DNA of 64,000 nucleotides from contig NZ_WTVQ01000003.1 in assembly GCF_012910955.1 (NCBI RefSeq), positions 142,063 to 206,062 on the forward strand, given 5' to 3'. The stretch comes from Aromatoleum diolicum (lineage in GTDB: Bacteria; Pseudomonadota; Gammaproteobacteria; Burkholderiales; Rhodocyclaceae). Position 1 is the first letter of the stretch. Each line of letters begins with the position of its first letter. Of the stretch, positions 16,721 to 24,994 are shown one piece after another. The translations under genes and the position numbers were made by a program. The notes under the pieces were generated by a model. The model had not been told where the DNA came from and ran no database searches. It was given only the letters and a program-made list of their open reading frames with translations.

Positions 16721-16886
16721 CAGCGGAACTACCTGTCCTAGCCGCGACCACGAGACAGCCGGGCACAGGCCCTGTCCGCCTCTGGCGCGCCACGAGCCCG
16801 CACGCGCTGCGACCGGCCATGTCGGCAATAGTGGCTTAACTGCTCGGCGTTTGGCCGTCTGGGGCGATCCTCCGCGGTTCGGTGGG

Positions 16887-17207
16887 TCAGCGATGGGGCT
16901 CGGTGTCCTGCAGGCGGGCCATGGCAGACCAGACCGCCATATACGCATCGTGCAGGTCGTGGTCCTTGGTGGCGCCCTTGTGGTTGGCGTAGTCCAGTTC
17001 GAGCAGCTCGCGCGAGATGACGCTGACCACCTCCGCCTGCGGGATGGCTGCGCGGAAGCGGTAATCGGTGCCGGCGCCCTCGACAATGTTGGCGTCGGGG
17101 AACAGCGCTTCAAGGTCCTGACGGCGGCGTGCCCTGACCAGCAGATGGTCCGGCGGGCAGTCCTTGCGGACGATCGAGACGAATCCTCTGGGGCTCATGA
17201 TCCACAT
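16887..17207 (-). CDS. Conserved hypothetical protein (MWI...GFxSxV type)
   Basis: 106 residues with an AAGGAAT ribosome site. It has the pattern of a widespread uncharacterised bacterial family: it starts MWI, has GFVSIV, LLVRARRRQDLEALFPDANIVEG, TDYRFRAAIP and a Tyr/His-rich C-terminal helix (HDLHDAYMAVWSAM). No catalytic motif is evident. It is the last gene of a leftward run with a HEPN-like protein, a NUDIX hydrolase and a HrgA-like protein, with a 63-bp gap to the HEPN-like gene. Its role is unknown. Confidence 0.72.
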   Translation of the reverse strand: MWIMSPRGFVSIVRKDCPPDHLLVRARRRQDLEALFPDANIVEGAGTDYRFRAAIPQAEVVSVISRELLELDYANHKGATKDHDLHDAYMAVWSAMARLQDTEPHR

Positions 17208-17270
17208 CGGGTTATTCCTTTTCTGGTGCTCGCGCTGAATCGTCAGCCACGTTATTCGGGCACTGGCTGC

Positions 17271-17813
17271 TCAGTCGAGAGGCCATTCGCGAAGGGTTGC
17301 GATGAAAATGTTGGACATCAGCTCAAGCGCGTCTTTGGCGTCTTCCTCCATGATCGCGCGCGGGTGCCGATCCTCGCTCTGAACTCGCGCACCAAGCGAG
17401 TGCGGGTGATTCTCGTCCTTCAGGTGTGCGAAGGGATTTCGTCGATGACTCAAGCGGGTCGCACGCGCCAGCCAGTCCGGCGGGAAGAGCTTCGTCTCCG
17501 TAGCAAGGCGTACCGCCTGAGCAAATGTTGGGCTCCCTTGGGTGAGCCGCCGGAGCTGCAGGTGTTCGACGACGCAGTGCTCGATGACCGCCATTGCGAT
17601 CATGAGCGTGCCGGCGAAGTGGCCATCCACGAATGTATCGTGGGCCTCCTGAAGTAGTTGCAGCGTCTCGGCGCGGCCAGCGATGAACGAAGGGCGGTTC
17701 GTGTGCAAGGACAACCACTCGATGCGGTCTGCACGGGCATTCCTCCGCAATGAGTCACTCTTGCAGAGTGCCTGAATCAGTCTTTGCCGGCGCTGGTCGG
17801 CTGGCTGATCCAT
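17271..17813 (-). CDS. HEPN-like hypothetical protein
   Basis: 180 residues, helical, starting 2 bp after the NUDIX stop at a GAGAGACGTGACG-preceded ATG. Near the end of the domain lies HRRNPFAHLKDE, giving R125-x4-H130, which fits the RxxxxH signature of HEPN ribonucleases. Before it come a helix with IEWLSLHTNRPSF and a hydrophobic helix with a conserved-looking EHCVVEHL. HEPN proteins serve as toxins or abortive-infection effectors, and this operon is otherwise defence-like, so an RNase effector role is possible. The assignment is by motif only and could be chance. Confidence 0.55.
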   Translation of the reverse strand: MDQPADQRRQRLIQALCKSDSLRRNARADRIEWLSLHTNRPSFIAGRAETLQLLQEAHDTFVDGHFAGTLMIAMAVIEHCVVEHLQLRRLTQGSPTFAQAVRLATETKLFPPDWLARATRLSHRRNPFAHLKDENHPHSLGARVQSEDRHPRAIMEEDAKDALELMSNIFIATLREWPLD

Positions 17814-17815
17814 CG

Positions 17816-18484
17816 TCACGTCTCTCCGGGCGCGAGCCTCGCCTTCAGTGCTGCGAGTACTGGCGCGTCGGCGGACCCGTTGAGTAGGCTGGGGAGCGCA
17901 TCGATCGGCGCCAATGTGCAAGCTTGGGACTCCCAGCCCGCTTCGGCTGGCGTCCCGTAGGCGCGCTCGCCGACGTAGTACCGTGTCCGTGTTGTGGTGC
18001 GGTCAAAGTCGCCCAGAATTCCCGTGATGCGCACCTTGAGCCCGGCCTCCTCCCACGCCTCTCGCACCGCCGTCGCTTGAAACGAGAGGCCGCCTTCAAC
18101 CCGGCCCTTCGGCCACGTTGCGAGGTAGCCGCCGAATCCGTTCGTAGGGTGCACGACCCACACCCGGCCGTCGCGCTCCACTACCACCACGCCGGCGCTC
18201 GCGTTCAGCCCGGGCGACATCTTCATCGCGGGCTCGGCAAGGTCCGGGTTCAGCCCATCGACCTGCTCCCACCCGTCGTCCGTGGTCGGCGCGTCTGTCC
18301 ATGTCGCGAACGGAACCCCGTTCAGCTCCGCCGGTACCGGACCGCCGGGGATGAAGGTTGCCGCGGCCTTCGGATCGAACCAACTCGCCTGAGTTGTCGG
18401 CGTGCTCGGGTGCTTGATGACGACGGGTTTGCCGCTATCGTTGAGTTTGGGGTGGTGACTCGGTGAGGCTGTTGGCGTGTTCAC
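17816..18484 (-). CDS. NUDIX hydrolase with island-type N-terminal extension
   Basis: 222 residues from a GTG at 18484, which has AGGGG upstream and is the first usable start after the stop of the preceding gene. A longer in-frame reading to 18775 would overlap the HrgA-like gene by 200 bp and is rejected. The C-terminal domain has the NUDIX box GRVEGGLSFQATAVREAWEE with the catalytic REAWEEAG core. The Glu usually found in GxxxxxE is Leu. The N-terminal part (WFDPKAAATFIPGG...LNGVPF) resembles an extension seen in other mobile-element NUDIX proteins. The substrate is unknown; nucleotide or ADP-ribose derivatives are typical. Confidence 0.8.
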   Translation of the reverse strand: MNTPTASPSHHPKLNDSGKPVVIKHPSTPTTQASWFDPKAAATFIPGGPVPAELNGVPFATWTDAPTTDDGWEQVDGLNPDLAEPAMKMSPGLNASAGVVVVERDGRVWVVHPTNGFGGYLATWPKGRVEGGLSFQATAVREAWEEAGLKVRITGILGDFDRTTTRTRYYVGERAYGTPAEAGWESQACTLAPIDALPSLLNGSADAPVLAALKARLAPGET

Positions 18485-18566
18485 GATAGGTTCCCCTGAC
18501 TGGCTGTAATCCGGCAGCGGCAGCGCTTCGGCAGTTCTCCCGGCTGTGTCAGTGTTGTCCGAGCTG

Positions 18567-19529
18567 CTATTCACCTTCGGGGAGCGAAGCCGGCTTATCC
18601 CACTCTTTCTCAGACGTTTCGCGCGTCTTATAGAAGGCGGCAACCAGCTTGGCAAACTGCCTAAAGTCCTTGTTTTCCTTGGCCAGTCGGTTGCTGGTCG
18701 CCCAATCGACCGCATTGCGCTCCCGTGCTGGGATGCGTATGGCGCTTTCGGCTGGATTCTCGACGTTGAGCTCAATCACGCCAATACCGTGAAGTCCATG
18801 GAGCATCATAAGTTCGGCATCTGTATCGGAGTCAATCTCGGCCGCGACGAGGTATCCAAAGTTCGCCCACGACGAGTTCGAGACAGCCTGGAAGTAATCG
18901 CGACGGACCGACGAGCGCGAGACCCGTAGCTTGACCTCGAAGGACCACAGGCGGGCGCGCTGATCGCCGGCCTTCTCCGCGCAATCCTGAATCTGAGGCT
19001 GCCACTCTGCCATCAGATCCTCAAGACCGACCATGTCCGGATGTAGCCACTCGTTCGCCTTGGGGCCGAGGTTGTTCGATGAAGTCTTCTCGTCGATCCG
19101 TTTGGGATAGACCCGGTTCTGCACCGGGCCGACCCAGAGAAAGTGCGCAAGGAGTGGGTAGAGGTCGGCTTCCTTCAGCTTTTGCTGCTGGGGCGACACA
19201 TTTGGTATCTCGTCGTCAGGTGTTTCGTCGCTGAAGGCACCCCCTTCGCCCCACGAGTACTTTCGCGGTGAGGTGTCCGAGCACTTCAATCTTGTGTATT
19301 TCTTCAGCCACTGCGGTCGGCGGCTACTGATCTCATTGGCGATCTGCGCCTCAATTTTTACGCCGGGCTTGCTGTTCTGCTGCTTCTTTGCGCACCAGTC
19401 CGGGTAGCTTTGAACGACCAATGTCGCCAATTCCGCCGAACTGAGCTGTTTCCCCGGAGCGCCACTGAGGATTGTGACGGCCAAATCTCCGAGACTGGAG
19501 TTGATGGTGATAGGCGGGAGTGCGGGCAT
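18567..19529 (-). CDS. HrgA-like protein: HTH plus PD-(D/E)xK-like nuclease domain
   Basis: 320 residues of the COG2958/HrgA type. An N-terminal winged helix (HARE-like, LGDLAVTIL...LSSAELATLVVQSYPDW, about 10-75) is followed by a domain with HPDMVGLEDLMAEWQ (Pro164-Asp165) and LWSFEVKLRV (Glu198-x-Lys200), the PD...ExK layout of restriction-type nucleases. SSVRRDYFQAVSNSSWANFGYLVA is the conserved region after it. HrgA genes sit at restriction-modification loci in Helicobacter. Here it heads a leftward operon with NUDIX and HEPN-like genes and is divergent from an XRE regulator. Nuclease activity is inferred. Confidence 0.75.
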   Translation of the reverse strand: MPALPPITINSSLGDLAVTILSGAPGKQLSSAELATLVVQSYPDWCAKKQQNSKPGVKIEAQIANEISSRRPQWLKKYTRLKCSDTSPRKYSWGEGGAFSDETPDDEIPNVSPQQQKLKEADLYPLLAHFLWVGPVQNRVYPKRIDEKTSSNNLGPKANEWLHPDMVGLEDLMAEWQPQIQDCAEKAGDQRARLWSFEVKLRVSRSSVRRDYFQAVSNSSWANFGYLVAAEIDSDTDAELMMLHGLHGIGVIELNVENPAESAIRIPARERNAVDWATSNRLAKENKDFRQFAKLVAAFYKTRETSEKEWDKPASLPEGE

Positions 19530-19574
19530 GATCTGGTTCGTGTGATTTGCGGCAAATGATATGCAAATTTGGTG

Positions 19575-19628
19575 ATCCTACGATTTACGTAGAGTCGCCA
19601 CAAGGGCGTTCTTCGACTATCGTAGGAT
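19575..19628. promoter_or_regulatory. Operator repeats between HrgA-like and XRE genes
   Basis: ATCCTACGAT (19575-19584) and its exact complement ATCGTAGGAT (19619-19628) are separated by 34 bp. The first is also half of CTACG-ATTTA-CGTAG (19578-19592). The right copy covers the XRE start codon at 19627. This is the expected arrangement for an autoregulating XRE protein that also controls the divergent operon. Confidence 0.65.
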
Positions 19629-19959
19629 GCCGAGGTACACAACGCCCCGAACCCTGTTTGGCCTTCGCCTGCGCGAGGCGCGCCTGAGGGCGGGGATTGC
19701 TCAGGACAAACTGGGAGTTCTGATCGGCATTGACGAACTTTCTAGTAGCGCGCGCATCAGCCGCTACGAGAACGGTACGCACGAGCCCCCCTTCGCAACT
19801 GCAGAGAAGCTGGCGATGGCGCTGAACGTACCGACCGCCTTCTTCTACTGTGAAGATGAAGGACTTGCTCGCCTCATCTGCGGATACGCTTTGCTTCCTG
19901 CGTCGAAAAGGGATCGCCTGTTGCGAGTGTTGGATGAACTCGCAGAAGGCGCGAACTGA
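19627..19959 (+). CDS. XRE-family helix-turn-helix regulator
   Basis: 110 residues. An N-terminal lambda-repressor-like HTH (LRLREARLRAGIAQDKLGVLIGIDE..SARISRYENGTHEPPFATAEKLAMALNVPTAFFY, 12-77) is followed by a short helical tail (LLPASKRDRLLRVLDELA). No Shine-Dalgarno sequence precedes the ATG, and an operator copy overlaps it, so the mRNA may be leaderless as with lambda cI from PRM. It probably controls itself and the HrgA-like operon, similar to controller proteins of restriction systems. Confidence 0.88.
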   Translation: MPRYTTPRTLFGLRLREARLRAGIAQDKLGVLIGIDELSSSARISRYENGTHEPPFATAEKLAMALNVPTAFFYCEDEGLARLICGYALLPASKRDRLLRVLDELAEGAN

Positions 19960-20018
19960 CGGGATTTCGCTGTATGCCGGTAGTAGCCGGCAGTGTGTTC
20001 CTTCCCATGGAGACAAGC

Positions 20019-20536
20019 GTGGCGCTCACATACCAGCAGATCAGGGCAGCGGCGCGCCGGGTGATTTTGGCCGGTGTGTGTATGATCGAGAACGGCCACG
20101 GTCGCTTGCGGATACTGCCCTACGTAAGTCCGTCGAACTGCATCAGGGGGGATACCCGTCGTCGCCCCTGTTCCGCTACACAACCGGCGACTGTCATCGC
20201 TACATGGCGAACCACGGTGGTGCGCGAGTGCCGTGGAATGCGGGGCCGGCCACGCTCGCAGCGCATATCTGTGCCGGCTGTCGGGACCTCGCCACCGTCT
20301 TGGAGACATTCGGACCGCTTGATCCCGAGTACGCCCGGTGGCTGTCGCATCTGAAGGCCGAGGTCGAGCATGATCGCTTGCCGGTTGCGATCGCCGATTA
20401 CGAAGATCTGAGCCGGCGGTGGCGGCTCGACTGCGGTGATGGGGCGAATCGAACAATCGCGGTGCCGCCGGGGTACGTCGCTCCGAGTGACGATCTCGAA
20501 GCGAGTGTGCCTCAGCGAACTGCTACTCGAACGTAA
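20019..20536 (+). pseudogene. Frameshifted hypothetical gene
   Basis: A GTG at 20019 with GGAGA 6 nt upstream opens a frame with good coding character (ALTYQQIRAAARRV...MIENGHGRLRILPYVSPS). This is lost at a run of six G at 20146-20151. Coding character then continues in another frame (YPSSPLFRYTTGDCHRYMANHGGARVP... to the stop at 20536). Adding one G to the run would restore a single protein of about 172 residues with CAGC and PEYARWL motifs. It is either a pseudogene, a sequencing error or a slippage gene. It overlaps the end of the HIRAN gene by 25 bp. The family is not recognised. Confidence 0.55.
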
Positions 20537-21216
20537 ATGACGGGTCGATCGGGTTTTCCGTTAAGACGTTCAATCTGCGCAGTTACGGTCTTGTGTTGCA
20601 ACCAGTCAAGGAACTCGGTACGCATCACCCGGTTGATGTACCCGAGCCGATTCCCCTCGTGCAGAACGGCAATTGCATCGGCATCAACTGGGTTGTCGCT
20701 CTCTTGTTCGAAGGTTACGTCGTCGCCCGGCTTGATGTCGCCGACATCCAGCCCGTACACGTGGCGAACGCCTGCCACTTCGACGAGCAAGTCGAACGGC
20801 GCTGCGTTTAACGGAAATGCAGGGACAAGCTCAAAACCATCGCTAGGTAATCGCGCCCGCGTGTACCCCAAGAGCGTAAAGTCGGAATAGGGGAATGGGC
20901 TTGGCAGCCTGTGAAGCGCGAGATAGTCGGCGAAGTCTTCGCGATTACGGGGGGGGAGTCGTCGGAGCAGTGCCTCGCGAACCCCTTGATTGTGCTCGAC
21001 ATCCGCTCCCTTGAAGGCAGGAAATCCCTGAAAGCCAGCTTCCACGGCCTTCTTGTAGTCGTCGAGTTCACGTAGGTAACGGAAGCCGAAAGTGTCTCCA
21101 GCACGCTTCACGACAAGACCGACCACCCTACGAGTGCGATTCGACGCATTCTCGTCGACGGGCTGCCACGTCAGATAAAGTCGGTCGGGTTCAACAATAT
21201 GCTGCAAGGAGTTCAT
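20512..21216 (-). CDS. HIRAN-domain protein with HipA-N/HipS-like N-terminus
   Basis: 234 residues. The C-terminal 145-234 is a HIRAN domain (VAGVRHVY...GDDVTFEQESDNPVDADAIAVLHEGNRLGYINR), a module linked to DNA-end or damage recognition. The N-terminal 10-130 (VVGLVVKRAGDTFGFRYL...GFPAFKG...LLRRLPPRNREDFADYLALHRL) recalls the N-subdomain of HipA, which in HipBST systems is a separate antitoxin, HipS. It starts with an ATGA overlap after the HipA-like kinase gene. An inhibitor or sensor partner of that kinase is the likely role, by inference. Confidence 0.75.
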   Translation of the reverse strand: MNSLQHIVEPDRLYLTWQPVDENASNRTRRVVGLVVKRAGDTFGFRYLRELDDYKKAVEAGFQGFPAFKGADVEHNQGVREALLRRLPPRNREDFADYLALHRLPSPFPYSDFTLLGYTRARLPSDGFELVPAFPLNAAPFDLLVEVAGVRHVYGLDVGDIKPGDDVTFEQESDNPVDADAIAVLHEGNRLGYINRVMRTEFLDWLQHKTVTAQIERLNGKPDRPVIYVRVAVR

Positions 21217-22160
21217 TCCAACAAAGCCTGAAGCAACTCGAATCGCCTAGAAAGCAAACGAACGATGAAGTCCAATCGGCCCTCAGTCAATGGTATAGGC
21301 ATGGCCAGCATGACGAGGTCTGCGATCGACTCTCGAAGCATGGGCTTGGGAAAATCGAGTCGCCGCCGGGCAATTTCTCGTGTCTGCGGCCACTTGCCCA
21401 GTGCAAGGTCGAGTAGTCGTAGATGCTCGCGAACAGGAAGAGCGTCTCGAACGGTCCATCTTACATGGTGCATCCCTTTCGAGATATACCGGTCGATGTC
21501 CTCGTCTCGCCATCCGGCAACGCGGGAGATGAAACGCTCATGCCCGAGACTGGTGCCGTTGTCGAAGGCTGGTGCGAGACGGATACTGGTGGCGTTGAAG
21601 ATCAACCCCCAGTTGTCCTGATGGCGGTCAGTGTTTCCGATCAGCGCATCGAACAAAAGCGTGTCGACCCACCACTGGCGCCAGTCTTCCGAGAAGCGGA
21701 CGCCGAACCTCTTAGGGCTTCGCGCGAGCGCCGAGAGCAGCACCTCGTTGTCGCGCATATTGTGATCAGTTCCCCGGTCTCGGTCAAAATCGGGCTTGCG
21801 CTGCTGAAGGAAATCCCCAGCCAAGACAAACCCTTCTTGCGCCTCGTCGTAGAACCACTCGATTAGCGCTGCGGAAGTGCCCATTGCCGAGTTGTAAGCG
21901 GCAAAAGCAGGGGGGACTGGCACGCCAAGTAGGCAACCAATTCGATAGGCGATCACCTCTCCCCAGTACTGATCTGGGTACGATGATTTTGACCTCTTGA
22001 ATAGGTACCGCCATCCTCCACGGAGGACAGGTTCCGAGGGTGTTTCAGGCGCCTTCACTGCGCTCTTTGCTCGTGCTCCCTGAGGGAATACCTCGAACTC
22101 GTCGCTTTCCCAACCCGCAACGTCGAACGGTTTCTGCTGCTTCTTTGCAGCTATCTTCAT
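21213..22160 (-). CDS. HipA-like kinase without N-terminal subdomain
   Basis: 315 residues. Nucleotide-binding RYLFKRS (Lys55) and a following Glu (WGEVIAYRIG) are present. The catalytic loop IGNTDRHQDN has Asp178, His180 and Asn183, and LAPAFDNGTS has the metal-binding Asp200. These match the HipA/phosphatidylinositol-kinase-like fold. The usual HipA N-subdomain is missing and appears to be in the neighbouring HIRAN protein, as in split HipBST-type systems. It is coupled upstream by TAATG to the MmeI-type gene and downstream by ATGA to the HIRAN gene. It could be a toxin kinase tied to the restriction system. Confidence 0.8.
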   Translation of the reverse strand: MKIAAKKQQKPFDVAGWESDEFEVFPQGARAKSAVKAPETPSEPVLRGGWRYLFKRSKSSYPDQYWGEVIAYRIGCLLGVPVPPAFAAYNSAMGTSAALIEWFYDEAQEGFVLAGDFLQQRKPDFDRDRGTDHNMRDNEVLLSALARSPKRFGVRFSEDWRQWWVDTLLFDALIGNTDRHQDNWGLIFNATSIRLAPAFDNGTSLGHERFISRVAGWRDEDIDRYISKGMHHVRWTVRDALPVREHLRLLDLALGKWPQTREIARRRLDFPKPMLRESIADLVMLAMPIPLTEGRLDFIVRLLSRRFELLQALLE

Positions 22161-24994
22161 TACCTACGTACGCTCCGGTCGAGATTCAAGGCAAGCAAAC
22201 GGCGCAGAATCTCGTCGTCAGCCGTTTCCGGCGTGTAGTCTGTCCATCCATATGCTGCCGCCACCGCAGCGTCGAGCGACTTATGCACGTTGTCGAGCCA
22301 CGCCGGCCGGGCGTTGTACAGGTTCGTCAGGGTCCGCTTCTTCAAGTCGGCTTCGTGCCCGGGTTTCGGGATGATGCGATCGGGGAAGCCCTGCACGACC
22401 TCGGGCACGCGCTCGACCCACTCGGGCGGGTTCAGCCAGTTATCCCGAAGCTTGTTAAGACGGCGGGCTGCGGTGGCGATCGCCTCGGCCTCAGGTCCTG
22501 TTGGAGCGCCCCTGGCCGTGTCAGCGGGGGGCATGCCGACGGGAAAGGGGAAAGTCTCGAAGGTCGTGGTCGGCGTGTAGCGTGGATCGTTACCAACTCC
22601 AAGCCAAGTGCACATCCGAAGTGACCAGAGTTCGTGGAAACGTGAGTGGAGCACGCCAAACGTGACGTCGTCGTCGCGGGCAATGACGACGATCTGTCCG
22701 TCACAGACCAAAGGGGGCTTTAGCCAGACGAAGAGGCGATGCTTTGCAACCCGAGCGGTGGCTATGAAGCGACCTAAGCCGTGGGTCGCATGGCGAAGGT
22801 CTGGAGCCGGTCTTGCATGAAGCCACCATCGCTGGCGTTCGAGTTGGTTATTGACGGCGTTTCGGGCTGGCTTTACGTGTCCGACGATGTAAGCGAAGGG
22901 GGCCTCGTAGAGCGCTGCATCGTGCTCAGGCATTGAGATACCGAAATCGACGATCCACATGTCGCTGGGGCGGCGCGTGATGTCCAGACCGTTAGCCCAT
23001 GGGAAGAGTACGTCCGCGTTGGGGAGTCCATTGGGGTTGCCGCCTGACTTCAGCCAGACCCTTGCTTGCTCTCCCGATACATCGAAGGAGCCTTTCTTCA
23101 TTCCGCCGATGAAGCACGCTCCCTTGTTTTCGGGCAGACGCTTGGCCGCAGTGAGGTTCCCGTTGTGCTCGGCGGTGAGGTCAGCGTTGATCGATTCCAC
23201 GCTATCTCCGTCCAACTTTGACCCTTCGCGGCGACCAAAACAGACAAGGGATACTCGCACTGCAGCTCCGTCGTTGACCCACGGCTCATCGCTCCACGCC
23301 TCGAAAATGCGAGTGCTCTCGACGATTCGGTCCAGAACCTTGCGGTTCGCGCCACCGCGGATCGAGTTCGTCGCCACAAGCCCAGTTGCTTCGCAGCGCT
23401 TGGCCGTGACCTGTCCCCGGGCCTTCTCGAACCAATAGAGCACGAGGTCGGCGCCACCCGGAACTCGGCCCTCGTAGCACTTGCGAATCATGGTGGTCAT
23501 TTCCGCACCGAGCTCGCTGCGCATGCGCTTGTCGCCGAGAAACGGTGGGTTTCCCACGATCACATTGACCGCTGGCCATTCCGCCTCTGTTCCGTCCTTG
23601 TTCAGCAGTGCATCCCGGTTCTCGATGTGATCCAGACGCGCGAGGATGGGGTTTCGCCGGCAGTCGTAGCCGTGCTTGAGCATCCACTGAATTTCGCCGA
23701 TCCAGACCGTCACCCGAGCAAGTTCGGCGGCGTAGGCGTTGATCTCGATCCCGAGCACGTTGTCGGGGCAAGTCTCGATCGTGAGCTGGCGGTGCAGGCC
23801 AAGTGCTTCTGCGTCTAGGTTCGCGCGGTGCTCGAGGTCCTTTAAGGCGCGTAGAGCGAGATATAGGAAGTTTCCAGAACCACAGGCGGGATCGAGGACG
23901 CGGAAGTTCTTCAGGTGCTCGAGGTAGCCCAGAAACAGCGCCTGCGCCTCCTGACCGGCCTTCTGGGAGCCCTTTCCGCCGGCATGGTACTTCTCTATCA
24001 GTGGGGCGATCTTCGCCTTAATGGCGGCCCAATCGTGCTCCAAGGGCTCGACAACGACAGGGCGGACCAGCTTCATGATGGTGCCCGGGTCGGTGTAGTT
24101 CGCCCCGAGCGGCGCGCGCACCTGGGGATCGAGGCCGCGCTCAAAAAGGGTGCCGAGAATGGAGGGCTCGATCGAGCCCCAGTCCATCCGGCTCGCGACT
24201 AGCAGCGCGTCGATCTCGTCCGCATCCAGTTCGATGACCTCCACGTGTTGGAATAGCCCGCCATTGAAGTAGGCGATGTCCTCAAGAAGGTAGTCGCCAC
24301 CGGTGTGCATGGTCTCGAACATCTCCGCCATCGCTGCTGCGAGCTTGGCCGGGTCACCTTGGCGCTTCGTGATGACGCGCTCGAACAACTTCTTCGGCAG
24401 CAGGCCGATGTCCTCTGCGAACATGCAGAACAAGCATTGGATGAGGAAGTGCGCGATCTTTGCTGGGGCGTGCCCACGCTCGCTCATGGACTTTGCGATG
24501 TCTGCAAAGCGGCCAGCGGCACCCGCGGTAATGTCGAGTACCGTGCGGCCGGGCCGGAACTTTTCGGGGTCGGTGAATAGCCACCGCAGGCGCTGCTGGT
24601 TCTCCGGCGTGCCAATGTCCCCTAAGTGGATCGTGTAGGTTTCGCTCGGTGTGCCGGTGAAGTGGGTGTGAATCTGCGTGATTTCGCGGTTGCTCACCAC
24701 AAGCAGCGGTGGATTGTCCAGCGCGAGCGCGTAGATCATCAACTGCTTGAGCGCGCCGGAGAGGTCACCGCCGGGGCCTTTGTTCTCCCAACCGAAGTGG
24801 CCGCGCTTCCAGACGTCGGCCCAGCCATGGCCGGCACCGGTCCGGGTGGCGCCCCGCTCGAAGCAGTAGCTGTCGGGGTCGTTCGGCGGATCCACGCCGA
24901 GCATCATGCAGAGGTCGAGGAAGAACGCTTGCGAGCCTGCGCGCTCGGAGAGCGGGTTGTCCTTCCATTTGTTGATGAACTGGGCGGGTGTCAT
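22160..24994 (-). CDS. MmeI-type single-chain restriction-modification enzyme (type IIL/IIG)
   Basis: 944 residues. The N-terminal nuclease motif is Asp60-x9-Glu70-x-Lys72 (GWADVWKRGHFGWENK), the same spacing as D-x9-ExK in MmeI. A helical connector follows (to about 360). The gamma-type adenine methyltransferase core has motif I DPACGSGNFL (368-377) and motif IV NPPF (482-485). The C-terminal part (DFGISMPEHDAALYEAPFAYIVGHVKP...) is the target-recognition region. No separate specificity or restriction subunit is needed. It is overlapped by ATGA with an SNase gene upstream and by TAATG with a HipA-like kinase downstream. DNA target unknown. Confidence 0.87.
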   Translation of the reverse strand: MTPAQFINKWKDNPLSERAGSQAFFLDLCMMLGVDPPNDPDSYCFERGATRTGAGHGWADVWKRGHFGWENKGPGGDLSGALKQLMIYALALDNPPLLVVSNREITQIHTHFTGTPSETYTIHLGDIGTPENQQRLRWLFTDPEKFRPGRTVLDITAGAAGRFADIAKSMSERGHAPAKIAHFLIQCLFCMFAEDIGLLPKKLFERVITKRQGDPAKLAAAMAEMFETMHTGGDYLLEDIAYFNGGLFQHVEVIELDADEIDALLVASRMDWGSIEPSILGTLFERGLDPQVRAPLGANYTDPGTIMKLVRPVVVEPLEHDWAAIKAKIAPLIEKYHAGGKGSQKAGQEAQALFLGYLEHLKNFRVLDPACGSGNFLYLALRALKDLEHRANLDAEALGLHRQLTIETCPDNVLGIEINAYAAELARVTVWIGEIQWMLKHGYDCRRNPILARLDHIENRDALLNKDGTEAEWPAVNVIVGNPPFLGDKRMRSELGAEMTTMIRKCYEGRVPGGADLVLYWFEKARGQVTAKRCEATGLVATNSIRGGANRKVLDRIVESTRIFEAWSDEPWVNDGAAVRVSLVCFGRREGSKLDGDSVESINADLTAEHNGNLTAAKRLPENKGACFIGGMKKGSFDVSGEQARVWLKSGGNPNGLPNADVLFPWANGLDITRRPSDMWIVDFGISMPEHDAALYEAPFAYIVGHVKPARNAVNNQLERQRWWLHARPAPDLRHATHGLGRFIATARVAKHRLFVWLKPPLVCDGQIVVIARDDDVTFGVLHSRFHELWSLRMCTWLGVGNDPRYTPTTTFETFPFPVGMPPADTARGAPTGPEAEAIATAARRLNKLRDNWLNPPEWVERVPEVVQGFPDRIIPKPGHEADLKKRTLTNLYNARPAWLDNVHKSLDAAVAAAYGWTDYTPETADDEILRRLLALNLDRSVRR

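Noticed and set aside
16276..16886. Possible CRISPR array because of repeated words
   Set aside because: The repeats are short, occur in both orientations and have irregular spacing. There are no uniform spacers and no cas genes.
18485..18775. N-terminal extension of the NUDIX frame
   Set aside because: It would overlap 200 bp of the HrgA-like gene. The GTG at 18484 with AGGGG upstream is a better start.
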